Position numbers and translations under genes: made by a program. From Tieghemiomyces parasiticus (Eukaryota; Kickxellomycota; Dimargaritomycetes; Dimargaritales; Dimargaritaceae): a stretch of DNA of 24,853 nt. Positions 17,091 through 24,853 of this stretch are shown here, piece after piece (the first letter of the stretch is position 1; every line of letters begins with the position of its first letter). The notes under the pieces are model-generated. The model was not told the DNA's origin, made no database searches, and saw only the letters and a list, made by a program, of their open reading frames with translations. The stretch is from assembly GCA_027575765.1 (NCBI GenBank), contig JANBPT010000724.1, forward strand, positions 1 to 24,853, written 5' to 3'.

Positions 17091-20000
17091 TTACATTACT
17101 GAACAATCATCCTCCCTGGTCTTCTTCGGTTTGCGTTTATCCGCCCCCTGAGCGGCCAAACGCGGCGGACACCAGAACGGGGAGTTGGCCGTCGATACGG
17201 TGCTCGGTAGGAGGGTCGTGTAGGGCGGCGATTCGGCCGGGCCGGCCAGGGAGTTTCGGTGACGGGAGGTGGCAGCGGCGGTACCATTATGATGATGATG
17301 ATGATTAGGGGTACCGCCGTTTCGGGACGACGGCGTGAGGACGCTAAGGGCGGCGGCGGCGGCCGAGGGAATCGGGAAACACCGTTGGAATTGGTGGGCC
17401 GTGCGCGTACCACTACTGGTGGAGGAGGATGGAGAATGGAACGATCGGCTACGGTGGACGGTAGCGGAAGCCGAGGGGTCGTTGAAATTGTGGTCGCGAG
17501 TTAAGCGATCGACGGCCGACCGCGGGCCGGCGTGGCAGTCCGTCGTCGAGGTAAGATTACTAGTAGTGATGGTGGGGTTGGAGGCATCATGAGCGGTGGT
17601 GTGGGCGCCAGCACCCCAGGGAAGGAACGGGGGTCCACCGGTCGAGTTACCAGGGGTGGTTACTACGCTGGTGACGGCGCGCTGGCGGGGTCCCGTCGGC
17701 TTGGAGGGGTACAGGGACGCCACCCCCACAACGGAGGCCATCGAAGTGTACCGGCCCTCCTTGCTACTGGCGGCGTCATTGCGGGGCCAGGACGGCGTAC
17801 CTCCGCTCCCGCCCCCACCGTATCCGCTATCCCAAGATGTGTTCAGGTGGCTGGCAGGTTCCACTCGTTTGCCATCGGCCCCGACACAACCCCCAACGTC
17901 GGTGGTATCGTCAAAGACACTCTCGATGGTCCCGTAGTAATTCTCCTCCGCGCGCAGCACGGTGGGACTCTTAAATACGGGCTTACGCGACCACGAGGAC
18001 GGGCGGGGTCGAGTGAACAGTCGCGAGCGGATCGTGGTGGTCGTGGCGGTATTCAAGGTGTTCATGGAGGTTCGATCGGTGACTGAAGATAGCCGAGCCG
18101 TACTGGTCACCGTGGTTGCACCCATGGGGGGTAGGTTGTCTCCAGCCGACGTGGCGTGGTTAGAAGGGGTGTGGGGGAGTCGGGAGGCACTGGCAGACGG
18201 GGACGACGACGGGGTAGAGTTGGGCGACCCTGACCCGTGGCTCTGGGACGCGGTCGAGTCACGCATAAATGATCCATTCACGGCTACCCGTGGGGTCATG
18301 CCCAGGTATTTCGGCGGGCCCGTGGAAGTGCCAGGTGTAGGGCGTGATGGTTCGCCTAATTGGGACTTGCGCGGGGTAGGGTCCAGTCCGTAATAAGGGT
18401 AGGCCGGGATGTGGAGCATCGTGCTGGCCCGCGGTTTGGTGGATGACTTGGGGGTGCCCAGACGGATGGAGGGGCGGTAGTCGGCCGGGTAATCCTCAGA
18501 GGGTAGGATATCCACTTGGGACGCGTCAATGTCCACCCAATCGGCCAGAAATTCGTCGCCCAGTCGCAGGCTTGAGGAGCTCAGGGCGGGCTGAGTCTCA
18601 TGGCGCGAGGCTCGGCGCGTCGGGAAGGAGTTGGCGGATTCGGTGGGCAGGGAAGCCATACTGGGTGCGCTGGTGTCGCTCGTAGTAAAGGCCGGCGCGG
18701 TCGGCACGTTGCGAATGGGGCTACAGCGGAAGGTGCCCGGCTGGCCACCTAATGGAGAACTGGGCTCGGGGCGAAGTGCCAGCACGGATCGGGAGGGGGT
18801 CGTGGGGGCCGGGTCAGAGCGAACGGCTTCCGCATCCGAATCTACGGAGGCAGGTGCCCCCGTGAAAATTGCCGGTGATGGGGGCACATCCGAGTCTGTA
18901 TCACGACGGGAGAGCGGCGGTGGCATCTTCGTGTTGTCTCGTGGAACTAAAGGTTGGGTCTCGGCGCGGCGCACCGGAGGGGGTGGACCAGAGGTTGTCG
19001 GTGGGAGAGCAATTGGACACTGGACCGGGAGCCGACTACGACACTCGATATGACAGGCCAAGTCGCAGCGCTGGCAGGCGACCACTTTGGTCAGGAGGAT
19101 GCGGCGGCACCATCCGCACATCGTGTCCCGGTCCACCACGGTGGCCAAGAAGCGGTGACCCGCAGGCGATCGGGAAAGGCTACCCGCAGATGCATTCGGG
19201 GAGGTCGGGTCCGAGCTCTGGACCACGGCGGGGGCACTTGCCACCGGATAGACAGGTTCGTCATGTGGTTCGGTAGATGGAGTGACGGCGGCTGTAGAAA
19301 TAGGTGGGGAGTGAACCTCAATGGCCACCTCGGGTTCCACGGGGCACATGAGAGACTGTCGAAGCCGGGCCTGCGATTTACGCCAGCGGCGGCGGCCACT
19401 CCGTGGTATCCGACCCCGTGTTGCCGGGGGCGACGTCGCCGGTAAAGGGGCGAATCCAAACGCCGATAGCCGGTGCGGGCGCGGGCGAGGGGGCGACGGG
19501 GCGAGGGTGAGGTGATCCTTGAGGTCGGACAGGCCGAGGTTACGAGCTGAGGTGAGGCTCGTCACGGCTTCCGTCGCGGACGAGTGGGGGACGTCTCTAA
19601 GCCCCGCCGCCACGTCACGGTGGAACGGAGAGAGTGGTAGATTTCGCAGTCCTTCGCGCAACTGGCGGCGGGCACGGAGGTTGAACCGGCGGAAGCTGGG
19701 TTTCTTGTATGACTGGGACATGTGCCGCCGGATTTCCTGCAGTTTGGTCTGGGTAGGCCGCAGAGGGGATCGGAGCAGAAGCCGACTACCGAGCCGCGCC
19801 ATGCCGGCCGCGGTACCTGGGCTGTCACCTTGACTGATCCCGCTGACCATTAGGCCCGAGGTACGGCGTGACGAATGGCGACGATTGCCGCGCCGACGCA
19901 CCGTACCCTCCGGGTCCACTGGGAAAGTATCCAGGGGCGCGGCAGCGGCATGGAGCTGGCTGACGTGGCGGGCTATATGGACGCTGTGCTTGCGGCGTAA

Positions 20001-21836
20001 GGAGGTCAGTTCTTTTTTGTGGCGGTTGTACCCAGTGATCCACGGAAGTTTCATCAGTTCCGGGGCGGTAGGTCGCCGGGTCGGATCTTTATCGAAACAG
20101 TACAGCAAGAAATCGCGGAGCGTGGCCGAGATACCGTCGGGTAGTGGGGGGTGGTCGTCCTCGACGATGCGGAAGAGGGCAGTCATGGGCATCAGGTCAG
20201 CGTAGGGCGGTCGACCCGTGAGGAGCTCAATGACGGTACACCCCAGACTCCAAATGTCCGAGGCAGTACTGGCACCTTTCAATTCGATAATCTCCGGAGC
20301 CATCCAGTTGGGTGTCCCAGCCACCTCGGAATCCACCGCCACCGCACCACCACTTTTAGAATCCGGGTCGTCACGGGGTTCGACTAGTTTGAGGTTGAGT
20401 GACACGCCAAAGTCGGACAGCTTGGTGTTGCCCTTCTTGGTCGTGAGGATGTTGGCGGCCTTGAGATCACAGTGTACGACTTGGTTCTCGTGCAGGTAGA
20501 CGAGCCCCTCGATGATCTTTACCATGTAGGCCAGTACCAGCTTTTCGGGGAAAGCGCCAAAGGCCCGCAGGGTGTGGTAGAGGGACCCGTTCTCGACATA
20601 CTCCATCACAATGTTGAGGTGCTGGGGAGTCTTGATAAAACCTTCGTAGCGAACCACCCGCGGGTGCTGGAGCGACCGCAAAAGCTCCACCTCGCGCATG
20701 ATATCGTCGGTGTGCTCGGCCATCTGATGGTCAAGGGTGATGCGCTTGATGGCTACCATCTGGCCCGTGTCCAGGTTGAGCGAACGGTACACGGCACCAA
20801 ACTGGCCCTTACCGATACAGTTACCTAGCTGATACTGGGTCGAACGACCCGACTCACCGTCGCTGTCGTCCTCGTAGAGGGTAAGGGTTTCTCGAGGTTC
20901 ATCTACCCCGGCCGACTGGCAGGGCCTCCCGGGCGTACTATTTCTACCGCCGTCATCACCCCGCTGAGGGCGGAAACGGTGTTTACTGCTTCGTGCCGGA
21001 CTGGTGTCAGGGGTCCGTTTGGCAACCGGTGCGGACTGTGGGGCGTCGGTATCCACGGGTAGACTGTCCACGTTGAGCGACTGAGTACGGACGGTGAGGG
21101 CGGGCCGGCCCACCAGGGTGGCTTCGCGGGACCGCGTCGAGCCGGTCGGCGTGATATCGCGGAGGCGGCCGGGCGGTCGCAGCGGTGGCTCAGCGATGAG
21201 CGTGTCGGTCGAGGCGGTGGCGATTGTAGCAGAGGTAGATATGATACCCAGCGAAACGGTCGACCGTGAAGGCCGGGCCGAGTCGTTCCGGGGCGGCGAC
21301 GAAGGTGATGAGAGTGGGTGGGCGGTAGGTGAATCACCAGAGGCCCATTTGTCAGGCAAGGCGCGTATCAAGGTCGGAGCCCGGCGACGACCTACGGGGA
21401 TCCCGGCTACGACACGGGAGACTCCCAATACGGCCGACACGACCCGGTACATGTTCTTGCCCTCGTACAGGTCCACGGTTTGGAATAAATCCGAGTCCGG
21501 AACGCCCAGCTCACGAGCGGCGGTCAGGAAACTGTTGATGTTTTCCATCTTGGCAAAGGGTGCGTTGGGTGCCACAACTCGGCGGATAGTCGTCGGCCGT
21601 AGAGAATTGACCACACGGCAGAGGACAGCACCGTCCTGGAGTGCCGCGTGCAGGTCGTCCGTGGGCAGCTTCTCACCGAGGACGCTCTCGATAAACTCCA
21701 CGGCTGCGCGCTGGTTAAGCTGGCGCTGTTCGGCTCGCCGCAGGTTGAGGAGCCGGTCTGGTTTAAAACTCCGACCGTTGGGACTGGCCGGTGAGAATGG
21801 GGCGGCACCCCCAGCGGTGGACGTGCCGCTCAGCAT
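17091..21836 (-). CDS. CH domain - STE-type (Cdc15/Cdc7-like) kinase - C1 domain protein with CaaX end
   Basis: A single-exon protein of 1581 residues. Residues ~36-140 are a calponin-homology domain (Leu-Gln-Asp-Gly-Ala-Val-Leu-Cys, Met-Glu-Asn-Ile-Asn-Ser-Phe-Leu, and Phe-Gln-Thr-Val-Asp-Leu-Tyr-Glu-Gly-Lys-Asn), expected to bind actin or signalling partners. Residues ~335-600 are a kinase closest to the Cdc15/Cdc7/MAP3K group: GKGQFG 342-347, Lys364, Glu382, DFG 475-477, Gly-Thr-Pro-Asn-Trp-Met-Ala-Pro-Glu 507-515. The catalytic loop is His455-Cys456-Asp457, so the usual Arg is Cys. The activation loop is unusually long. A C1-type zinc finger spans His894 to Cys940 (C907, C910, C921, C924, H929, C932). 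The remainder is Ser/Pro/Thr-rich and disordered, with a six-His run. It ends with a basic stretch (1567-1574) and Cys-Ser-Val-Met, a CaaX box predicting farnesylation. The start ATG has G at -3. Pathway membership in septation/mitotic exit is inferred. Confidence 0.88.
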   Translation of the reverse strand: MLSGTSTAGGAAPFSPASPNGRSFKPDRLLNLRRAEQRQLNQRAAVEFIESVLGEKLPTDDLHAALQDGAVLCRVVNSLRPTTIRRVVAPNAPFAKMENINSFLTAARELGVPDSDLFQTVDLYEGKNMYRVVSAVLGVSRVVAGIPVGRRRAPTLIRALPDKWASGDSPTAHPLSSPSSPPRNDSARPSRSTVSLGIISTSATIATASTDTLIAEPPLRPPGRLRDITPTGSTRSREATLVGRPALTVRTQSLNVDSLPVDTDAPQSAPVAKRTPDTSPARSSKHRFRPQRGDDGGRNSTPGRPCQSAGVDEPRETLTLYEDDSDGESGRSTQYQLGNCIGKGQFGAVYRSLNLDTGQMVAIKRITLDHQMAEHTDDIMREVELLRSLQHPRVVRYEGFIKTPQHLNIVMEYVENGSLYHTLRAFGAFPEKLVLAYMVKIIEGLVYLHENQVVHCDLKAANILTTKKGNTKLSDFGVSLNLKLVEPRDDPDSKSGGAVAVDSEVAGTPNWMAPEIIELKGASTASDIWSLGCTVIELLTGRPPYADLMPMTALFRIVEDDHPPLPDGISATLRDFLLYCFDKDPTRRPTAPELMKLPWITGYNRHKKELTSLRRKHSVHIARHVSQLHAAAAPLDTFPVDPEGTVRRRGNRRHSSRRTSGLMVSGISQGDSPGTAAGMARLGSRLLLRSPLRPTQTKLQEIRRHMSQSYKKPSFRRFNLRARRQLREGLRNLPLSPFHRDVAAGLRDVPHSSATEAVTSLTSARNLGLSDLKDHLTLAPSPPRPRPHRLSAFGFAPLPATSPPATRGRIPRSGRRRWRKSQARLRQSLMCPVEPEVAIEVHSPPISTAAVTPSTEPHDEPVYPVASAPAVVQSSDPTSPNASAGSLSRSPAGHRFLATVVDRDTMCGWCRRILLTKVVACQRCDLACHIECRSRLPVQCPIALPPTTSGPPPPVRRAETQPLVPRDNTKMPPPLSRRDTDSDVPPSPAIFTGAPASVDSDAEAVRSDPAPTTPSRSVLALRPEPSSPLGGQPGTFRCSPIRNVPTAPAFTTSDTSAPSMASLPTESANSFPTRRASRHETQPALSSSSLRLGDEFLADWVDIDASQVDILPSEDYPADYRPSIRLGTPKSSTKPRASTMLHIPAYPYYGLDPTPRKSQLGEPSRPTPGTSTGPPKYLGMTPRVAVNGSFMRDSTASQSHGSGSPNSTPSSSPSASASRLPHTPSNHATSAGDNLPPMGATTVTSTARLSSVTDRTSMNTLNTATTTTIRSRLFTRPRPSSWSRKPVFKSPTVLRAEENYYGTIESVFDDTTDVGGCVGADGKRVEPASHLNTSWDSGYGGGGSGGTPSWPRNDAASSKEGRYTSMASVVGVASLYPSKPTGPRQRAVTSVVTTPGNSTGGPPFLPWGAGAHTTAHDASNPTITTSNLTSTTDCHAGPRSAVDRLTRDHNFNDPSASATVHRSRSFHSPSSSTSSGTRTAHQFQRCFPIPSAAAAALSVLTPSSRNGGTPNHHHHHNGTAAATSRHRNSLAGPAESPPYTTLLPSTVSTANSPFWCPPRLAAQGADKRKPKKTREDDCSVM
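17289..17305. repeat. ATG trinucleotide repeat encoding a polyhistidine run
   Basis: About five ATG units on the plus strand read as CAT codons on the minus strand and encode six consecutive histidines in the low-complexity tail of the large kinase. Confidence 0.8.
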
Positions 21837-22130
21837 GGCGAATGGCGGATGGTGGCGTCAAAGAGGGCTGCCGTAGGGAAGTTGACAAAAAGGTCCTACT
21901 TTGAGGTGCTAGTGAGGTTGGTGGTTGGGTAGGGTAGGGTACGGAGTGGGGACAGGTAATAGTCACACGACCGTAGTGGCGGTAAGGGGAATCCGAATGA
22001 AATGTATGAAGAAAGGATGTACAGTTCTAGAGTCCAGAGCTGACCAACACGAGAGAGGGGGGTACAGTACGCCTGAATCGTGACAGTTGTTGAGGGTGAG
22101 AAGGAAAAGTCCCATAAGTTCGTTGTAATG

Positions 22131-22140
22131 GTAAACAAAG
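22131..22140 (+). promoter_or_regulatory. forkhead-type motif GTAAACAAAG, proximal copy
   Basis: Matches the known forkhead core RTAAAYA. It lies 295 bases upstream of the large kinase's ATG. Forkhead factors (Fkh2, Sep1) drive mitotic gene clusters in yeasts, so the site would suit a septation kinase. This is a motif match only. Confidence 0.35.
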
Positions 22141-22850
22141 TTTGAGTAAGGCCAAGGTGTGTCAGAAGCAATGGGCCGTTTACCACGCGGGGGGGGGGGC
22201 CGGAGAAACACCGCTGATAAGCAATTCCTCCTCAGGGATTCGGTCAAGTTGCCGGGCTAATGAAGTGGATTGCAAAAAAAATCAAACAATACGCAAGTGC
22301 GGAGTGGGGGGGGGGGCTGGGATAACGGAAGACTGCTGAGCCAGACTGAGTATCGAATATACGAAAGCTTTCGGAGGTGGGGTATTATACAACCCAGGAA
22401 CGCCAGATACCAGGCTGATGGGGTTGGGTCGACTTGCGGGACTTCGTCTGGAGTACGGCAGTTGGTTGGCCTCAAAATAACGCAGGGCATGTTACCCTGC
22501 TACTCACAAGTGTTATCGCTGTCCTAACCTCCCTGGCGTACGGTTGTGTCACCGATACTTATGAAATGGTAAAGAAGCACCCAAGAGTTACTAATGGCAT
22601 GTCAACGTCAGGTAGCACAAGTCTTTCAGGGCTATGGATCGCCGTATCCGTTAATCTTGAATTTAGGCTCGACTGTATCTCTTGCGCCGCTTCGTTGACC
22701 TGGCAAAGAATGCACACCTGTTGCATGTCGTATACAGCAGCCGGTACATAACATCCTTCCCAGGGTCTACGCTTGTCATCCACAGACCGTGTCATAATCA
22801 ACAATACACGCCCCTGGTCTCCTCCACCGTCTCAGTGGTTCTGAATGAAG

Positions 22851-22860
22851 GTAAACAAAG
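22851..22860 (+). promoter_or_regulatory. forkhead-type motif GTAAACAAAG, distal copy
   Basis: Identical decamer (twelve bases shared if the preceding GG is compared with the proximal TG: the common core is GGTAAACAAAG), exactly 720 bases beyond the proximal copy. It lies about 1.0 kb from the large kinase start and 3' of the GPI12 gene. Function is unproven. Confidence 0.25.
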
Positions 22861-23115
22861 TGAGCCATCCCTCATAGTTTACTCACGTGACACCGATGAT
22901 TGAGGGAAGGACGATTGGCAAGCAAAAATGGCTTGCATTAGGTACTAGGAAAATGACTGGATTGCTACGCCTGGTGAGCAATCGACACAATCCCTGGCCC
23001 TCCTTCTGCCCAGCTGTATAGTGGGGATACAACCAGCCCGAGTTGCGAAGGTTACGACGTTGCCCTACGACATACACCCTTGCAGCCAGGTCATGTAAGC
23101 CGGAGCTCCAATCGG

Positions 23116-23121
23116 TTTATT
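23116..23121 (-). terminator. AATAAA polyadenylation-type signal of the GPI12 gene
   Basis: TTTATT on the plus strand reads AATAAA on the minus strand, 50 bases beyond the stop codon of the de-N-acetylase gene, a usual spacing for fungal 3' ends. Confidence 0.5.
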
Positions 23122-23170
23122 ATTGTTACGATACCCAAAGCCGTACCATGGCAAGGCCGATTCGAACTGC

Positions 23171-24154
23171 TTACCGGACACGCTCAAAAGAGTTGATGAC
23201 CATGTAGCGTGAGAAGAAGATGTACAGGTGACGGAACCACAGCATCTGGCTCCGGTGCTCGTACATGGCATCGCGGGCCTTGATCACGTCGCGCCAGTGG
23301 GCGACGAATAGAAGGTACTCGGAGGACGACACCAGTCCAAAGTTGGCGAGTTCCGGCTGGGAGGTGATCGAGAGCGAAAAGAAGGTGTCGAACAGCGAAG
23401 CGTACTTGCGCAAGAGGCCCACCGAGACGAGGCGGTAGGCAGGCAAGGAGCGGGCCTTGATGCGGCGTGAGAAGCCCAGCATGTGCTGGACGCCCAGGTT
23501 GACGGCGATATGGTTCATGTGGCCCGATACGCCACGTTGGTCGAACGTGAAGATGGAACCGATCCCGCGGTCGACCACGCACTTCTCGATGATCCGTGCC
23601 ACCAGCTGGATATTCCACACCTTATTCGGGTTATCCGGCAGGGATGGGTCGTCCACAATGATGATGTTCTCCTTGGCGATACCGAGCCGAGCGCAGCTAC
23701 GGACTAGTTCCACCTGGCGCACCTCACCTTGCTTATCAAAGTTACCTACGGACATGCACAGCACGTGGACTTCGACCCTCGGCGCCGGGTCAGTCGGGTC
23801 GGGACTCTGCCAGCGTTGAAGGGCGGTGAGCAGTGGTCCAAAGAACATGCATTCGTCGTCCGGGTGGGCGATGACTAGCAGCACGCGGCGGAGCGACCCT
23901 GTGCTCGTGACGAGAGGTGCTTTCTCTCCATCGCCAGTCGTGCGCTGGGAGACCGTGGTGTCAAGGGCGTTGTCCGTGGCAGTCGAGGCGCCCGTGGTGT
24001 CATCGACCGCCGCGGCAGCCAGAGGGCGGGCGGCCGGATTGACCGGGATGAGATTCGGACTGAGGCGCGGTGGGAGGAACACGAGCGCCGTGTAGGTGCA
24101 GGTCGAGATGAACGCGAACAGCGCGCAAAGGGTGCCCAGGATACCCAGAATCAT
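23171..24154 (-). CDS. GPI12: N-acetylglucosaminyl-phosphatidylinositol de-N-acetylase (PIG-L/Gpi12)
   Basis: A 327-residue enzyme of the PIG-L family. It removes the acetyl group from GlcNAc-PI, the second step of GPI-anchor synthesis, on the cytosolic face of the ER. A single N-terminal membrane anchor (about residues 3-28) is followed by a variable Ala/Thr-rich linker and the catalytic domain. The zinc-binding Ala-His-Pro-Asp-Asp-Glu (96-101) follows a hydrophobic strand. The downstream Ser-Gly-His-Met-Asn-His (210-215) is the family's second metal-binding motif. Between them, Cys-Met-Ser-Val-Gly-Asn-Phe-Asp-Lys-Gln-Gly (133-143) and Arg-x-x-Glu-Leu-x-Arg-Ser-Cys are also typical. Length is close to the yeast and mammalian enzymes. 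The ATG at 24154 has A at -3, with a CCACCACC-type C-rich leader. No introns are needed. It is tandem with, but well separated from, the large kinase gene. Confidence 0.95.
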   Translation of the reverse strand: MILGILGTLCALFAFISTCTYTALVFLPPRLSPNLIPVNPAARPLAAAAVDDTTGASTATDNALDTTVSQRTTGDGEKAPLVTSTGSLRRVLLVIAHPDDECMFFGPLLTALQRWQSPDPTDPAPRVEVHVLCMSVGNFDKQGEVRQVELVRSCARLGIAKENIIIVDDPSLPDNPNKVWNIQLVARIIEKCVVDRGIGSIFTFDQRGVSGHMNHIAVNLGVQHMLGFSRRIKARSLPAYRLVSVGLLRKYASLFDTFFSLSITSQPELANFGLVSSSEYLLFVAHWRDVIKARDAMYEHRSQMLWFRHLYIFFSRYMVINSFERVR

Positions 24155-24788
24155 GGTGGTGGAGGTACTAGAGGGGAAGATATCGAGAGAGATGCGCTAG
24201 ACTATGCGAGGGAAGGGTGAGGGTGTTGACTTGAGGGGTGTAGGCCACGTCGTTGGAGGAAATCCAAGACTAGAAGGGCGAAGGGGTGCAGTTAGAACTC
24301 GGTTCAGGAATCGGCCAAGCAGTATCCGAAACCTGAGGCGCCACAGCAGCCCCGCCGCTAAGTCTTCATACAGGTACCCGGGGACATCTGCGGTGGGGTG
24401 AGAGAACCCCGAAACTTTACGCCAAGGCCAGCTGACGCGGCTTATGGACAAGTTTCGGGGACAGAGGCGAGGGGGAAGGTAGTATAACGGATTGGCCGAC
24501 GAGGCGTGCCATTGCGCATTGCCACACTCCTCGGTCGTCAAAATCTGGGGTGCCGGCGGCCCCTCCCCCCACAGGCAACCTCGAGCTGGTATCTAAAGCT
24601 GGGTAGCGGCTAAGCGATGATATACTAGATTTATTACGCGCCGAACGGTCAACGGAATGGTAGGATCGGGAACAGCGCCCCTTCCCCCCCTCCTGGCCTT
24701 CGTATAGTTCCTGTCCTGGGCCAGGGGGAGGGAACACATGAAAAGCCCTCCCGAACGTCCACACGCCAGTCGCCCCTCAATTCCGGTT
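24155..24788. other. intergenic upstream of GPI12
   Basis: About 630 bases between the GPI12 start and the stop codon of the next minus-strand gene. The part next to GPI12 is purine-rich on the plus strand, giving a C/T-rich leader on the coding strand. Open frames here lack bias or domains. No further element is recognised. Confidence 0.5.
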
Positions 24789-24853
24789 CTAATCCTCGTC
24801 CATGTTGGCACCACCCTCTTGCTCGGCCTGCTTCTGGGCGGACTCGGCAAGCT
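24789..24853 (-). CDS. C-terminal end of an unidentified protein, cut by the window edge
   Basis: The minus strand is open from the right edge to a TAG at 24789-24791 and encodes a 20-residue tail rich in Ala, Gln and Glu (Glu-Ser-Ala-Gln-Lys-Gln-Ala-Glu-Gln-Glu), then Gly-Gly-Ala-Asn and an acidic end Met-Asp-Glu-Asp. Codons are mostly C/G-ending, matching real genes here. The composition suggests the end of a helical or charged cytosolic protein. Too little is visible to name it. Confidence 0.55.
   Translation of the reverse strand, partial: LAESAQKQAEQEGGANMDED

Larger units (their letters stand above)
21837..23170. other. intergenic upstream of the large kinase
   Basis: No gene is supported. 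The first ~500 bases are purine-rich on the plus strand, so pyrimidine-rich on the kinase's coding strand, as expected for its leader. Two runs of eleven G (22189-22199 and 22306-22316) and two copies of GTAAACAAAG are present. Open frames here begin with TTG or are short and unbiased. Confidence 0.5.

Noticed and set aside
17259..21876. Many long plus-strand frames opposite the large kinase
   Set aside because: They are shadows of a GC-rich coding strand. The minus frame alone carries CH, kinase and C1 domains without interruption.
22434..22804. Plus (105 codons) and minus (81 codons) frames upstream of the large kinase
   Set aside because: Both begin with TTG, overlap each other and show no bias or domain.

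Overview
The window reads as nuclear DNA of a fungus, probably an early-diverging one. The evidence is a multidomain polo-like kinase gene with two spliceosomal introns (GTAAGT donors, a perfect TACTAAC branch site), a GPI-anchor biosynthesis gene (GPI12/PIG-L), a fungal-type AAAP amino-acid transporter and a Cdc15/Cdc7-class STE kinase. Coding regions favour C or G at third codon positions. Leaders just upstream of start codons are strongly pyrimidine-rich on the coding strand. There are no bacterial-style operons. Species assignment is beyond what I can support; a zoopagomycete or a related early lineage is only a guess.

Layout, left to right. A short plus-strand gene (774-1073) encodes a small secreted precursor with a dibasic site in front of a basic, glycine-rich 29-residue tail. 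It converges on a minus-strand amino-acid transporter (2610-3974). About 8.7 kb that is mostly non-coding follows (3975-12728). In it I support one small minus-strand gene (8358-8786) for a protein with ten cysteines near its N-terminus and an internally repeated Ser/Thr-rich tail. Next is a plus-strand polo-like kinase in three exons (12729-16005). It converges on a very large single-exon minus-strand kinase (17091-21836) with calponin-homology, STE-type kinase and C1 zinc-finger domains and a C-terminal CaaX box. Upstream of that lies a minus-strand GPI12/PIG-L de-N-acetylase (23171-24154). The last 65 bases hold the C-terminal end of another minus-strand gene.

How they may work together. 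Polo kinase and Cdc15/Cdc7-class kinases are known partners in the mitotic-exit/septation network, so finding them side by side in convergent orientation is notable, although linkage alone proves nothing. The large kinase departs from textbook members: it carries CH and C1 modules and a predicted prenylation signal, and its catalytic loop reads HCD instead of HRD. The transporter, the GPI12 gene and the two small genes look like unrelated neighbours. The most novel items are the putative secreted peptide precursor, the cysteine-rich repeat protein, and the CH-kinase-C1-CaaX protein.
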